Made by a program: the position numbers and the translations under genes
DNA from: Pseudanabaena frigida
GTDB lineage: Bacteria > Cyanobacteriota > Cyanobacteriia > Pseudanabaenales > Pseudanabaenaceae
Direction of reading: 5' to 3'
Assembly (NCBI GenBank): GCA_003242085.1
Contig: QBML01000002.1
Coordinates: 180,378 to 244,377 of the forward strand
Length of the DNA stretch: 64,000 nucleotides
Shown here: positions 52,395-60,048 of the stretch, in pieces
Position numbering within the stretch: the first letter of the stretch is position 1
Layout: each line of letters opens with the position of its first letter
The notes under the pieces: generated by a model
Told to the model about the DNA's origin: nothing
Databases searched by the model: none
The model's input: only the letters and a program-made list of their open reading frames with translations

Positions 52395-53852
52395 ATGTCT
52401 GTTGATATTTCCTTAGAAACACTCTGGAATCAAGTCCTCGAACTTCTTGAAAGCCAACTTAGCCGCCCTACATACGAAGGATGGATCAAGACAGTTGTGG
52501 CGGATGAGCTTACTGCAGACCGCTTAACTATTCGCACGCCTTCACTTTTCGCCAAAAATTGGCTGCATAAATATTATTTTCAGAATATTACTGACGCAGT
52601 TACGGAGATCCTCGGTTATCCCGTCGAAGTTTATATTGTGGCAGCGCCGAGTGGGGAACCATCAAGCGGTCAGCCAGAAATTTCTGATGACACAGCTGGA
52701 CAAGAGGGACTGCTAGAAACAGCGATCGCTGCGGAAGCAGTGCAGGCTATGGCATCGGCCATTCCAGCCGCTAATAGTCAAAACAATCAACATTCGGAAA
52801 CTAGCAGCAATCCGCCCCGTCCCAGTAATCTCAACCATAAGTACAATTTCAATCGGTTTGTAGTCGGTTCGGCAAATCGGATGGCTCATGCAGCAGCATT
52901 AGCAGTATCAGAGTCCCCAGGACGTGAATTTAATCCTTTATTTTTGTGTGGTGGTGTAGGGCTTGGCAAAACTCACTTAATGCAAGCGATCGCCCATTAT
53001 CGCCTTGAAATTGAACCAAAGGCGAGGATTGCGTATGTATCGACCGAGCAATTTACCAACGATTTGATTGCCGCAATTCGCAAAGATAGTATGCAAAGGT
53101 TTCGCGAGTTATACCGCGAGATTGACATGCTGATCGTCGATGATATCCAGTTTATCGAGGGGAAAGAGTACACCCAAGAGGAGTTTTTCCATACTTTTAA
53201 TACGCTTTACGAGACGGGCAAGCAAATCGTCTTGGCAAGCGATCGCCCACCCGCTCAGATTCCACGCTTACAGGAACGTCTTTGCTCGCGATTTTCCATG
53301 GGCTTGATTGCAGATATTCAAGTTCCAGATTTGGAAACTCGCATGGCAATTTTGCAAAAGAAAGCTGAATACGACCATCTCAAAATTCCTGCTGATGTCT
53401 TGCATTACATTGCCGCGAGTTATACATCTAATATTCGCGAGCTTGAAGGCGCTTTGGTGCGAACTGTTGCCTATATATCGATTTCGGGCTTGTCAATGAC
53501 CGTAGAGAATGTAGCACCTGTGCTCAATCCCCCTAAAGAACCTGTGGAAGTATCTGCCGAAATGGTTTTGAGCGTGGTCACAGATATGTTGAATATCGAT
53601 CTTGCGGATCTGTTGGGGAATTCACGACGAAGAGAAATCAGCCAAGCAAGGCAGTATGTGATGTATTTGATGCGTCAGCATACTAATCTGAGCTTGCCAA
53701 AAATCGGTGAAGCTGTAGGTGGTAAAGACCATACAACAGTTATGTATAGCTGCGAAAAAGTTGCTCAATTGCAATCCACCGATGGTGATATTGCTCAATT
53801 ATTAAGACAACTAAGCGATCGCATCTATTTCATCGCTCAGTCTAAAAATTAA
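52395..53852 (+). CDS. dnaA: Chromosomal replication initiator DnaA
   Basis: A 485-residue DnaA. Domain I spans about 1-85, a poorly conserved linker rich in Ser/Asn/Pro about 85-148, the AAA+ domain about 150-370 with Walker [10 protein letters not shown] (186-194) and Walker B LIVDDIQF, and the DNA-binding domain IV ends with [18 protein letters not shown] and [15 protein letters not shown], the DnaA-box-recognising signature. Start at ATG 52395. No dnaN or cluster of TTATCCACA boxes is adjacent; in cyanobacteria dnaA is often not at the origin and can be dispensable. Confidence 0.97.
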   Translation: MSVDISLETLWNQVLELLESQLSRPTYEGWIKTVVADELTADRLTIRTPSLFAKNWLHKYYFQNITDAVTEILGYPVEVYIVAAPSGEPSSGQPEISDDTAGQEGLLETAIAAEAVQAMASAIPAANSQNNQHSETSSNPPRPSNLNHKYNFNRFVVGSANRMAHAAALAVSESPGREFNPLFLCGGVGLGKTHLMQAIAHYRLEIEPKARIAYVSTEQFTNDLIAAIRKDSMQRFRELYREIDMLIVDDIQFIEGKEYTQEEFFHTFNTLYETGKQIVLASDRPPAQIPRLQERLCSRFSMGLIADIQVPDLETRMAILQKKAEYDHLKIPADVLHYIAASYTSNIRELEGALVRTVAYISISGLSMTVENVAPVLNPPKEPVEVSAEMVLSVVTDMLNIDLADLLGNSRRREISQARQYVMYLMRQHTNLSLPKIGEAVGGKDHTTVMYSCEKVAQLQSTDGDIAQLLRQLSDRIYFIAQSKN

Positions 53853-53903
53853 GAGTTTAGTGTTAGTAACGCGAAGCTCTATAAATTTCTTATATTGTGA
53901 GTT

Positions 53904-54503
53904 ATGAAACTTCCTAATTTACTAATTATCTTTGGTGCGATCGCCCTCCCTTTCGCTTTCTTTGCCGTAAAAAAAGCTATGTCTGCTCCTCTACCAGTCG
54001 GATTCCCAGCACCCACTACTGATGGCAATATCGAAGTTAAGCAATATCCTGCCTATCGTTCAGGTACTTACACCTATGAAGGCGATTTTCGAGAAGCAAC
54101 CAGCGCTTCCTTTAATCCACTATTTCGCCATATCAGCAGCAACAATATTTCTATGACGGCTCCTGTGGAAGCTCGCTATCCAATTTCAACCATCGATCGA
54201 CCTGTACAAAAGGGAAAGGCTAAAGTCTCTTTTTTGTACAATAATAACGCGATCGCTCCGCAGCAAGTGTCGCAAGATATTCAAGTAGAAGACCATGCAC
54301 CGATGCTAGTTATAAGCTTGGGAATACAGGGAGCCTATGGCTATGAGAGCTATCAAGAGAATGTCGCGAAATTAAAGCAATGGTTAGCCAATCATCCAGA
54401 ATATGAGATTGCGGGAGAGCCAAGAGAATTTCTCTACGATTCACCTTTCACTCCTGCGCCATTAAAACGTCGCGAAGTCCAAATTCCAATTCGCAAACTT
54501 TGA
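53904..54503 (+). CDS. SOUL family haem-binding protein
   Basis: A 199-residue protein of the SOUL/HBP family, which binds haem or other tetrapyrroles. A hydrophobic N-terminus (LLIIFGAIALPFAFFAV) probably anchors or exports it. Family motifs are IEVKQYPAYRSGTYTYEG, SFNPLFRHISSNNISMTAPV and VSFLYN, with the C-terminal LKQWLANHP and LYDSPFTP. Role in cyanobacteria is unknown. Starts at ATG 53904, 51 bases after dnaA on the same strand. It converges with the small gene at 54511 with only 7 bases between stops. Confidence 0.9.
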   Translation: MKLPNLLIIFGAIALPFAFFAVKKAMSAPLPVGFPAPTTDGNIEVKQYPAYRSGTYTYEGDFREATSASFNPLFRHISSNNISMTAPVEARYPISTIDRPVQKGKAKVSFLYNNNAIAPQQVSQDIQVEDHAPMLVISLGIQGAYGYESYQENVAKLKQWLANHPEYEIAGEPREFLYDSPFTPAPLKRREVQIPIRKL

Positions 54504-54510
54504 AAAAATC

Positions 54511-54861
54511 TTAACTTCCCCAAATATAAATAGAACCATTCTCCATTTTAAAGATTCTGGCGCTTGTTCCATTTTCTTCCCTTGCACCACGTTGTTGATA
54601 AACTAGACCGCCTCGTTCGTCAGTATAAACAAATGGGCGATCGGGAATCGGTCTAAAATAGTCGCTTACTCCGTCTTCCCACTTAATCGTAACGGCTCCT
54701 TGATTCATAGAAAAGATACAAGGCATCGATGCTTCAGCTTGTCTAGCGCCATTTGGGAAGTATTTGCAAAATGCCTTGCGGCTATCTGCCGAAGCTGATA
54801 GGGAAATACCTAAGGTAGCGATCGCGGCGATCGCACTCAGGAACGCAGTTTGAATTTTCAT
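54511..54861 (-). CDS. Small secreted protein of unknown function
   Basis: A 116-residue exported protein with a clear signal peptide (TAFLSAIAAIATLGISLSASA, cleaved before DSRK). The mature part has two cysteines (KAFCKYFPNG and SMPCIFSMNQG), then VTIKWEDGVSDYFRP and a C-terminal beta strand region ending SIYIWGS. The C...C...I(K/S)W(E/S)DGV pattern is shared with the N-terminal domain of the secreted protein at 22966, so they may belong to one unnamed family. Start at ATG 54861. Confidence 0.75.
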   Translation of the reverse strand: MKIQTAFLSAIAAIATLGISLSASADSRKAFCKYFPNGARQAEASMPCIFSMNQGAVTIKWEDGVSDYFRPIPDRPFVYTDERGGLVYQQRGAREENGTSARIFKMENGSIYIWGS

Positions 54862-54943
54862 GTTTTTATCTCTTAATTTATTTACAGGTTATAAGGACAG
54901 TAACGACAATTAATTGTTCCGTTTATCACTAAATGTCATCAAA

Positions 54944-55333
54944 TCAAGGAATAAATGGAATAAACTGTCGCAAAAACTTACGGAGTTTTAACAAATCAAT
55001 AACTTCTCGTATTTTTGGGGAAACTAGGTCTTCAGGCGGAATATTGTCGAGCGATCGCAGCTTTTCCATGAGTTCGGCATATTCGGCGGCAGATAGTTGT
55101 TTGCCGTCAATCGGCGATCGCGCATCAGTATAGATCTCAGCACGAAGAACTTCTTCAGGCGTATCCTCTTCTTGAGAAGATTGCAGCGATTTTGATTCCG
55201 CAAATATTACACGAGGGAACATTGATAGAGTTGCCATTTGTAAACCGATCAAAGTAGCGATCGCTAAACTTCGACTTCTTCCCTGTTCGTTGCGAGAACT
55301 AACTTTTTTATCTTCCCAATCTATTTGGCACAT
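54944..55333 (-). CDS. Conserved small exported protein
   Basis: A 129-residue protein. Residues about 22-45 form a signal peptide (LAIATLIGLQMATLSMF, cleavage near FAE). The mature part contains EVLRAEIYTDARSPIDGKQLSAAEYAELMEKL and ends with a helical KIREVIDLLKLRKFLRQFIPF, a pattern I have seen in cyanobacterial proteins of unknown role. ATG 55333 lies 26 bases inside the end of the upstream gene at 55308, so translation is probably coupled. A longer open frame upstream is only the overlapped gene in another frame. Confidence 0.75.
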   Translation of the reverse strand: MCQIDWEDKKVSSRNEQGRSRSLAIATLIGLQMATLSMFPRVIFAESKSLQSSQEEDTPEEVLRAEIYTDARSPIDGKQLSAAEYAELMEKLRSLDNIPPEDLVSPKIREVIDLLKLRKFLRQFIPFIP

Positions 55334-56408
55334 CGTCACAGCCTCCAGGAATTGTTTTGCGAGATTTTTTGCCAGACCAAGCACATAGATATTGACGTGT
55401 TTCTTCGGATAGGTCGATCGCTTTACTAAAATCGGCATCTTCAACAACAGCACCAGTATAAGCACCCGTCTCGAAATTAGGTAAGTGATTGCGATCGCGG
55501 GGAGAAGCTGTTTCTAGCTTGCCATAAAACATCTTCACGCGGCTGAGGTCTGTACCCCGCAAATTTGCCTTAACTAAGATTGCTCCTCCAAAGTTTGCAC
55601 CTGTAAGATCGCAATTATTGAAGTTTGATTTAATCAAATTTGCGCCGCTTAGATCGGCATTCCGCAAATCTGTATTGCAAACATCACGCCCTGCTAACAT
55701 CATTCCCAAATTAACTACTCGTACTCCATTTATCAAATCGACAACATAGCCACCAGTGCCATCAAGAATTGGACGACCGAGTAATCCATCTCGTTTAAGT
55801 GGAGTTAATAGATTGGCACTAGATAGAAAACGGATGATCTTCGCACGTCCATCAGCATCACATCCACCAAGTAGTGCTGCTGTTCTCGCCTGAGCGATCG
55901 CTCTTTCTAATGGCCAATCCTCTAGTTGTCCTTGTGGATCGAGTACGAGGTCAGAAATCCCTTGAAAATAGGAGTCAATAGTTTGCTGTTGGGTGATTAC
56001 ATTTTGCTGACCCGTCAAACTTTCTGAGATCTGATTTTGTCGCCATGCCACCCACACCGCCAAAATTGCAATTAAGATCTGTCCTACAGCTCCTAAGGCT
56101 TCCCACTTGAGGCTATCAAACCATCGCGCAAAGGCAAGATCTAGCTCGGTGACATGCGCAGCCATAAACAGTGCTACCCCAGCTAAAATGCTAGATAGAG
56201 TGATATCCCAGCGCTTTCCTAAGGGAGAGTTAACGATCGCTGTTAGAAACGGTGGTAAAAGAATTGGCAAGACGATCGACGAGATTATGGCAAGACCGAT
56301 ATAAACCAATTCATCGCGGTCTAGATACATGGCGATGAGTGCCACAACGGAGGCGATCGTGGCGATGCTTAGAAAAATCGCTTTAATTCGAGAATTTGGT
56401 AGAGCCAA
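55308..56408 (-). CDS. Membrane protein with pentapeptide repeats
   Basis: A 366-residue protein. The N-terminal third has four membrane helices (about 8-26, 33-56, 72-88 and 105-122). A coiled-coil-like GQQNVITQQQTIDSYFQGISDLVLD follows, then a domain with ERAIAQARTAALLGGCDADGRAKIIRFL, and a short set of pentapeptides (NTDLRNADLSGANL, NNCDLTGANFGG, KANLRGTDLSRV). Cyanobacteria have related proteins, function unknown. The start is a TTG at 56408; the next methionine would cut into the first helix. It overlaps the gene at 54944 by 26 bases. Confidence 0.8.
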   Translation of the reverse strand: MALPNSRIKAIFLSIATIASVVALIAMYLDRDELVYIGLAIISSIVLPILLPPFLTAIVNSPLGKRWDITLSSILAGVALFMAAHVTELDLAFARWFDSLKWEALGAVGQILIAILAVWVAWRQNQISESLTGQQNVITQQQTIDSYFQGISDLVLDPQGQLEDWPLERAIAQARTAALLGGCDADGRAKIIRFLSSANLLTPLKRDGLLGRPILDGTGGYVVDLINGVRVVNLGMMLAGRDVCNTDLRNADLSGANLIKSNFNNCDLTGANFGGAILVKANLRGTDLSRVKMFYGKLETASPRDRNHLPNFETGAYTGAVVEDADFSKAIDLSEETRQYLCAWSGKKSRKTIPGGCDDVPNRLGR

Positions 56409-56538
56409 TCTAGTTAATACTGTTGGATTTGCTAAAAATCACGATCGAGGCTATATTCGTCCCAATAATATTAACAAGATTATTGCAATTTGGACTAATG
56501 GGACAAATTGACAAAGATTTATTTCATATTTATGTCAA

Positions 56539-56685
56539 TCACTTGGGCAAACCATTCTGATAACGATCGCGATTAGCATCTCCATCGGTGAGTAATCGAT
56601 TGAGAGCATCTAGAGGGAAGCGATCTAACAAAATTTTTAAAACTCTCCTAAACGGAAATTTTGTCTCTATTTCCTGTTTTGACAA
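56539..56685 (-). CDS. Possible short protein (48 aa)
   Basis: A 48-codon frame from TTG 56685 to a TGA at 56539. The product would read MSKQEIETKFPFRRVLKIL, then LDRFPLDALNRLLTDGDANRDRYQNG and end LPK. The balanced composition, amphipathic helix pattern, HIP1-like CGCGATCG inside and low stop density suggest a real peptide or the C-terminal remnant of a larger gene. There is no good ribosome site and no ATG. The remaining parts of the 416-base gap before 56825 show nothing else I can name. Confidence 0.35.
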   Translation of the reverse strand: MSKQEIETKFPFRRVLKILLDRFPLDALNRLLTDGDANRDRYQNGLPK

Positions 56686-56824
56686 GTTAACTTATGGTTC
56701 TAATTTTTTTAATTCTAATCTGTGGCAGCGAACGTCACATCACTTCGCCACACCAATGTTTTTTGCCAATCAATATTGATTAGTTATAATCATCTTATGG
56801 TCAATTTTTAGGAGGCGATCGCAC

Positions 56825-57397
56825 ATGGTTTTAGCAGCTACTAAGCGATATACTACATCAGAATATCTAGCCTTAGAGGAAAAAGCAGAATTTAAGAGTG
56901 AATTTATTAACGGAGAAATTATCCAGATGGCAGGAGCTTCCGCAAATCATAATATTCTGACAGGAAAGTTTCACGCTCTGCTTTTGTTAGCTTTGGAAGA
57001 TCTAGAATATTCTGTCTTCATGAGTGATATGCGGCTATGGATGCCTGAATATAATCGTTATACCTATCCTGATGTGATAGTGGTGGCAGGTGAGCCAGTT
57101 TTTGTCGATCAAAGTGAGATGGAAGTCACGAATCCATATTTGATTGTAGAAATTCTATCTAGCTCTACCCAAGCCTACGATCATGACAGTAAATTTCGCC
57201 AATATCGCTCTATTCCTAGTTTTCAGGAATATGTTTTGGTTTATCAAAATGGCTATGAAGTCGATCACTATGTCAAGGAGTCGGAAGATAGATGGGTATT
57301 GATGACCCATAAGGGAAAAGACGCTGTGATTAAACTTGCCTCAATGCAGCTAGACATCAGTTTGCGAGATTTATATAAGCGCGTGAAATTTGGTTGA
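56825..57397 (+). CDS. Uma2 family (DUF820) putative endonuclease
   Basis: A 190-residue member of the PD-(D/E)XK-fold Uma2/DUF820 family, hugely expanded in cyanobacteria. Core residues are visible: E in FINGEIIQMAGAS, D in YTYPDVIVV, E in LIVEILSSST and the lysine/glutamine in SKFRQYRSIPSFQEYVLV. Biochemical role and target are unknown. A perfect AGGAGG at 56811-56816 lies 8 bases upstream of ATG 56825 and runs into a HIP1 GCGATCGC. Stand-alone gene. Confidence 0.9.
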   Translation: MVLAATKRYTTSEYLALEEKAEFKSEFINGEIIQMAGASANHNILTGKFHALLLLALEDLEYSVFMSDMRLWMPEYNRYTYPDVIVVAGEPVFVDQSEMEVTNPYLIVEILSSSTQAYDHDSKFRQYRSIPSFQEYVLVYQNGYEVDHYVKESEDRWVLMTHKGKDAVIKLASMQLDISLRDLYKRVKFG

Positions 57398-57518
57398 TCG
57401 GCACGATTTAGGCGATCGCCATTTTCTAGAATTGGAAATGTCTGTTTGGAATTAGCAACAACCATAGGACAATACATTGAGCGAATAAATTTCTTAGTAA
57501 ATGGTTATAATTCTGGCT

Positions 57519-58355
57519 CTAATTCTGCCATTGCTGAGGATCGAGGCGATAGTATCTTTGTAAGAGTTCGTAGAGATCTTGATGCTTTTGATTTAACTGT
57601 TTTGGCTTCTCAAAGAATGTCTCTGTTGCCACCGCAAAAAACTCCGCAGGATTTGTGGCACCATAACTATTCATGACAGTCTTGTTACCATTTTCCACGC
57701 GATCGCATAGTTGCAAATATTCTGCTGTCATCACCTTTGCCCATGCTGCATAATCCATCGCTCTCGGCAAAATTGGTACGCCTTCCGCTTTCCCATCTTC
57801 TTGATCGAGTTGATGGGCAAACTCATGCAGCACTACATTATGTCCATCATGCCAATTGAGAATATCTTGCTGTACCTGTTCCCAAGATAGAACTAGTTGA
57901 TCCTTTGTCCATGATTCTCCTAATCTGGCTACCCGACGCTCTTCCACCACATAGCTGTTCATGACCATCTCATTGACAATATAAGCAGTGGGATAAACTA
58001 GAATCGATCGCAGATTTGGAAAATAGGTTTTGCGATCGCTAAATAACAACAAACAAGCGATCGCCGCGATCGTGACTTCGATCTCTTCCGTAATCTGCAA
58101 TCCTAGACAGCCAATAAATTGCTTCTCTTTTAGGAATACTTGTACATAGCCTTGCAATTCTTTTTGCTGCTCGGAAGTCAGGCTCCTATAAATAGAAATA
58201 TTACTTTCGATAATGCTTAAACATGACTTGGGGAATTGCTGAGCCATGAGGCGATCGCGTTGCCACTTCACAAACAATGGATAGCACAAGATTCCCATTG
58301 CGATCGCACTGACCGCAATAGAAAAGATAATTGCTAAAACATTTGGAGTAATCAC
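57519..58355 (-). CDS. MtfA-like (M90 family) zinc peptidase, membrane anchored
   Basis: A 278-residue protein with a hydrophobic N-terminus (LAIIFSIAVSAIAMGILCYPL) followed by an M90/MtfA domain: SEQQKELQGYVQVFLKEKQFIGC, LGESWTKDQLVLSWEQV, the zinc motif VLHEFAHQLDQEDG and the third-ligand region NPAEFFAVATETFFE. E. coli MtfA is a soluble Mlc-binding peptidase; the membrane anchor is typical of cyanobacterial forms. The start is uncertain: GTG 58355 or TTG 58379 are possible. The frame continues to 58463, but that part is read through the repeat at 58423-58527 and is not believed. Confidence 0.88.
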   Translation of the reverse strand: MITPNVLAIIFSIAVSAIAMGILCYPLFVKWQRDRLMAQQFPKSCLSIIESNISIYRSLTSEQQKELQGYVQVFLKEKQFIGCLGLQITEEIEVTIAAIACLLLFSDRKTYFPNLRSILVYPTAYIVNEMVMNSYVVEERRVARLGESWTKDQLVLSWEQVQQDILNWHDGHNVVLHEFAHQLDQEDGKAEGVPILPRAMDYAAWAKVMTAEYLQLCDRVENGNKTVMNSYGATNPAEFFAVATETFFEKPKQLNQKHQDLYELLQRYYRLDPQQWQN

Positions 58356-58422
58356 GGCGATTAAACTATTTGAAATCAAAGAATTGCAAGGAATTCCGAA
58401 AATCCCTAAATCTATATTGACA

Positions 58423-58527
58423 TATAGTAGTTTCCAAATGAGCGCATACTCATATGGAAACAAGAAATCAATCTCAGTAAAGCTTTTGGGTTTTCGTTTT
58501 GCCTATAGCAAAATGAAAACCGCTATA
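58423..58527. repeat. Two-hairpin TATAG-terminated element, 105 bp
   Basis: TATAGTAG at 58423 and CGCTATA ending 58527. Hairpin 1 (58430-58461) has 13-base arms GTTTCCAAATGAG (one mismatch). Hairpin 2 (58490-58520) has 13-base arms GTTTTCGTTTTGC (one mismatch). The same two hairpins with the same spacing and linker (ATC..AGTAA) are at 10648-10748. It lies between the divergent peptidase and efflux genes. Confidence 0.8.
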
Positions 58528-58646
58528 TGTATTGACGAAGACAAGAGGTTGTTAACCAAAAGATTTATCGTAGCAATATCCTACAAAACCACAGAACATC
58601 ACTTAGAATAACTTTAGAAAAATCAATACTTTCGCTCTTCACCTCT

Positions 58647-59987
58647 ATGAAAGCTTTTTTGATATTAGCAACGATTACTAGCTTAGCGGGTGTAACTGCG
58701 AGTTGCACTCAGAGCACTAAAGATGCCTCCCAAGCCCAAGTACAGAAACAAAAACCCGCTATACCCGTAGATGTGGCGATCGCTAGTTTAGAGGCTCTTG
58801 AAGGTGAGAATGAATATACAGGTACGACTGCTCCAATTAGGGAAGTAGCTGTAAAATCCCGACTAGAAGGGCGTTTACTCGATTTGAATGTAGATGTTGG
58901 CGATCGCGTCGAAGCTGGACAAGCAATCGCCCAATTGGATGATGCGGTTCTATCTGCAACTGTGCTACAGGCAGAAGCGGAAGTTGCGGCAAGAGAATCA
59001 GAAGTCTCGCAAGCTAGCGCCGCCGTTGGCAATGCTCGCGCTCAAGTGGAACGGGCAAGATTAGAATATCAGCAAGCAAAGGCTGATGCGAATCGCTTCA
59101 CCCAATTGGCTAAAGATGGAGCTGTGTCTTCTCAAACGGCGGAGACTGCAATCACTCGCGCGAGATCGGCAGAACAATCATTGCGATCGGCTGAGCAACA
59201 AGTCAGCCTACAACAACAAACTGTGGGGGCAAGTTCTCAAAGGGTTTTAGCGCAAGAAGCAATTCGACTCAGAGAGCAGGAACGTCAATCCTACACTACG
59301 ATTACGGCTCCGATTAATGGCATTGTCCTAGAGCGAGTTAGTGAAACGGGTAATCTTTTATTCGCAGGAAATGACGTTGTAAAACTAGGCGACTTTAGTC
59401 AAGTTAAGGTAATTGTGCTGATTTCAGAATTGGAAATTAGCAAAGTCCGTCTCAATCAAACTGTGAATATCCGTTTTGACACTTTCCCGGATCGAAAGTT
59501 TACGGGAACAGTAAGACGCATTTCGCCTGTAGCCGATCCTGTAGCGCGATTGATTCCTGTGGAAGTAGTAGTACCCAATCGCGACAATAGGCTGGGTAGC
59601 GGTCAACTAGCGAGAGTTCAGTTTTCAGGCAATCAGGAACGTCAAATCGCGATCGCAGAGACAGCTCTAGAGGTGGCAGGACGACCGACTCAAGCGCCTA
59701 AAGATGCAAGTACAAATACTCTAGTGAAGCCAAAAACTGATACTAAGTCTAGTGCTAACGCTAGTGATAAGGGCAAGCCCAAAACTGGCACGGTTTTCGT
59801 ACTTACGGGCGATCCGAAAGAGTCAAAAGTGCTAGCGCGTAAAGTTACTCTTGGCGATCGCCGTGACGGTAAAGTCGTGATTCTCTCTGGTTTGAAGGAA
59901 GGCGATCGCGTGGTGGTCAGGAGTGGAGGTAAATTGCAGGACGGTGATTCTGTGAAGCTTAGCGTGTTATCGCAATCTTCTAAGTAA
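58647..59987 (+). CDS. RND efflux periplasmic adaptor (HlyD/AcrA family)
   Basis: A 446-residue lipoprotein adaptor. The signal LILATITSLAGVTASC ends in a lipobox cysteine. The lipoyl half-motifs are EGRLLDLNVDVGDRVEAGQAIAQLDD and TITAPINGIVLERVSETGNLLFAG, with a long alpha-helical hairpin of about 100 residues between them (AEVAARESEVSQ to RLREQERQS). The beta-barrel domain follows, then a Lys/Thr/Ala-rich insertion of about 35 residues (KDASTNTLVKPKTDTK) before the membrane-proximal domain TVFVLTG. It pairs with the pump gene 61 bases downstream. Start ATG 58647. Confidence 0.93.
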   Translation: MKAFLILATITSLAGVTASCTQSTKDASQAQVQKQKPAIPVDVAIASLEALEGENEYTGTTAPIREVAVKSRLEGRLLDLNVDVGDRVEAGQAIAQLDDAVLSATVLQAEAEVAARESEVSQASAAVGNARAQVERARLEYQQAKADANRFTQLAKDGAVSSQTAETAITRARSAEQSLRSAEQQVSLQQQTVGASSQRVLAQEAIRLREQERQSYTTITAPINGIVLERVSETGNLLFAGNDVVKLGDFSQVKVIVLISELEISKVRLNQTVNIRFDTFPDRKFTGTVRRISPVADPVARLIPVEVVVPNRDNRLGSGQLARVQFSGNQERQIAIAETALEVAGRPTQAPKDASTNTLVKPKTDTKSSANASDKGKPKTGTVFVLTGDPKESKVLARKVTLGDRRDGKVVILSGLKEGDRVVVRSGGKLQDGDSVKLSVLSQSSK

Positions 59988-60020
59988 TGATGTAAGGCGC
60001 TTCGCGCCTTACATCATTAC
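59984..60020 (+). terminator. Terminator-like palindrome between the two efflux genes
   Basis: Perfect 17-base arms GTAATGATGTAAGGCGC and complement around TTC, followed by C and seven Ts. It overlaps the adaptor stop codon and ends 28 bases before the pump start. As a classical intrinsic terminator inside an expected operon it could attenuate pump expression. Confidence 0.8.
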
Positions 60021-60048
60021 CTTTTTTTAATTATTTTAAGAGGTAACT

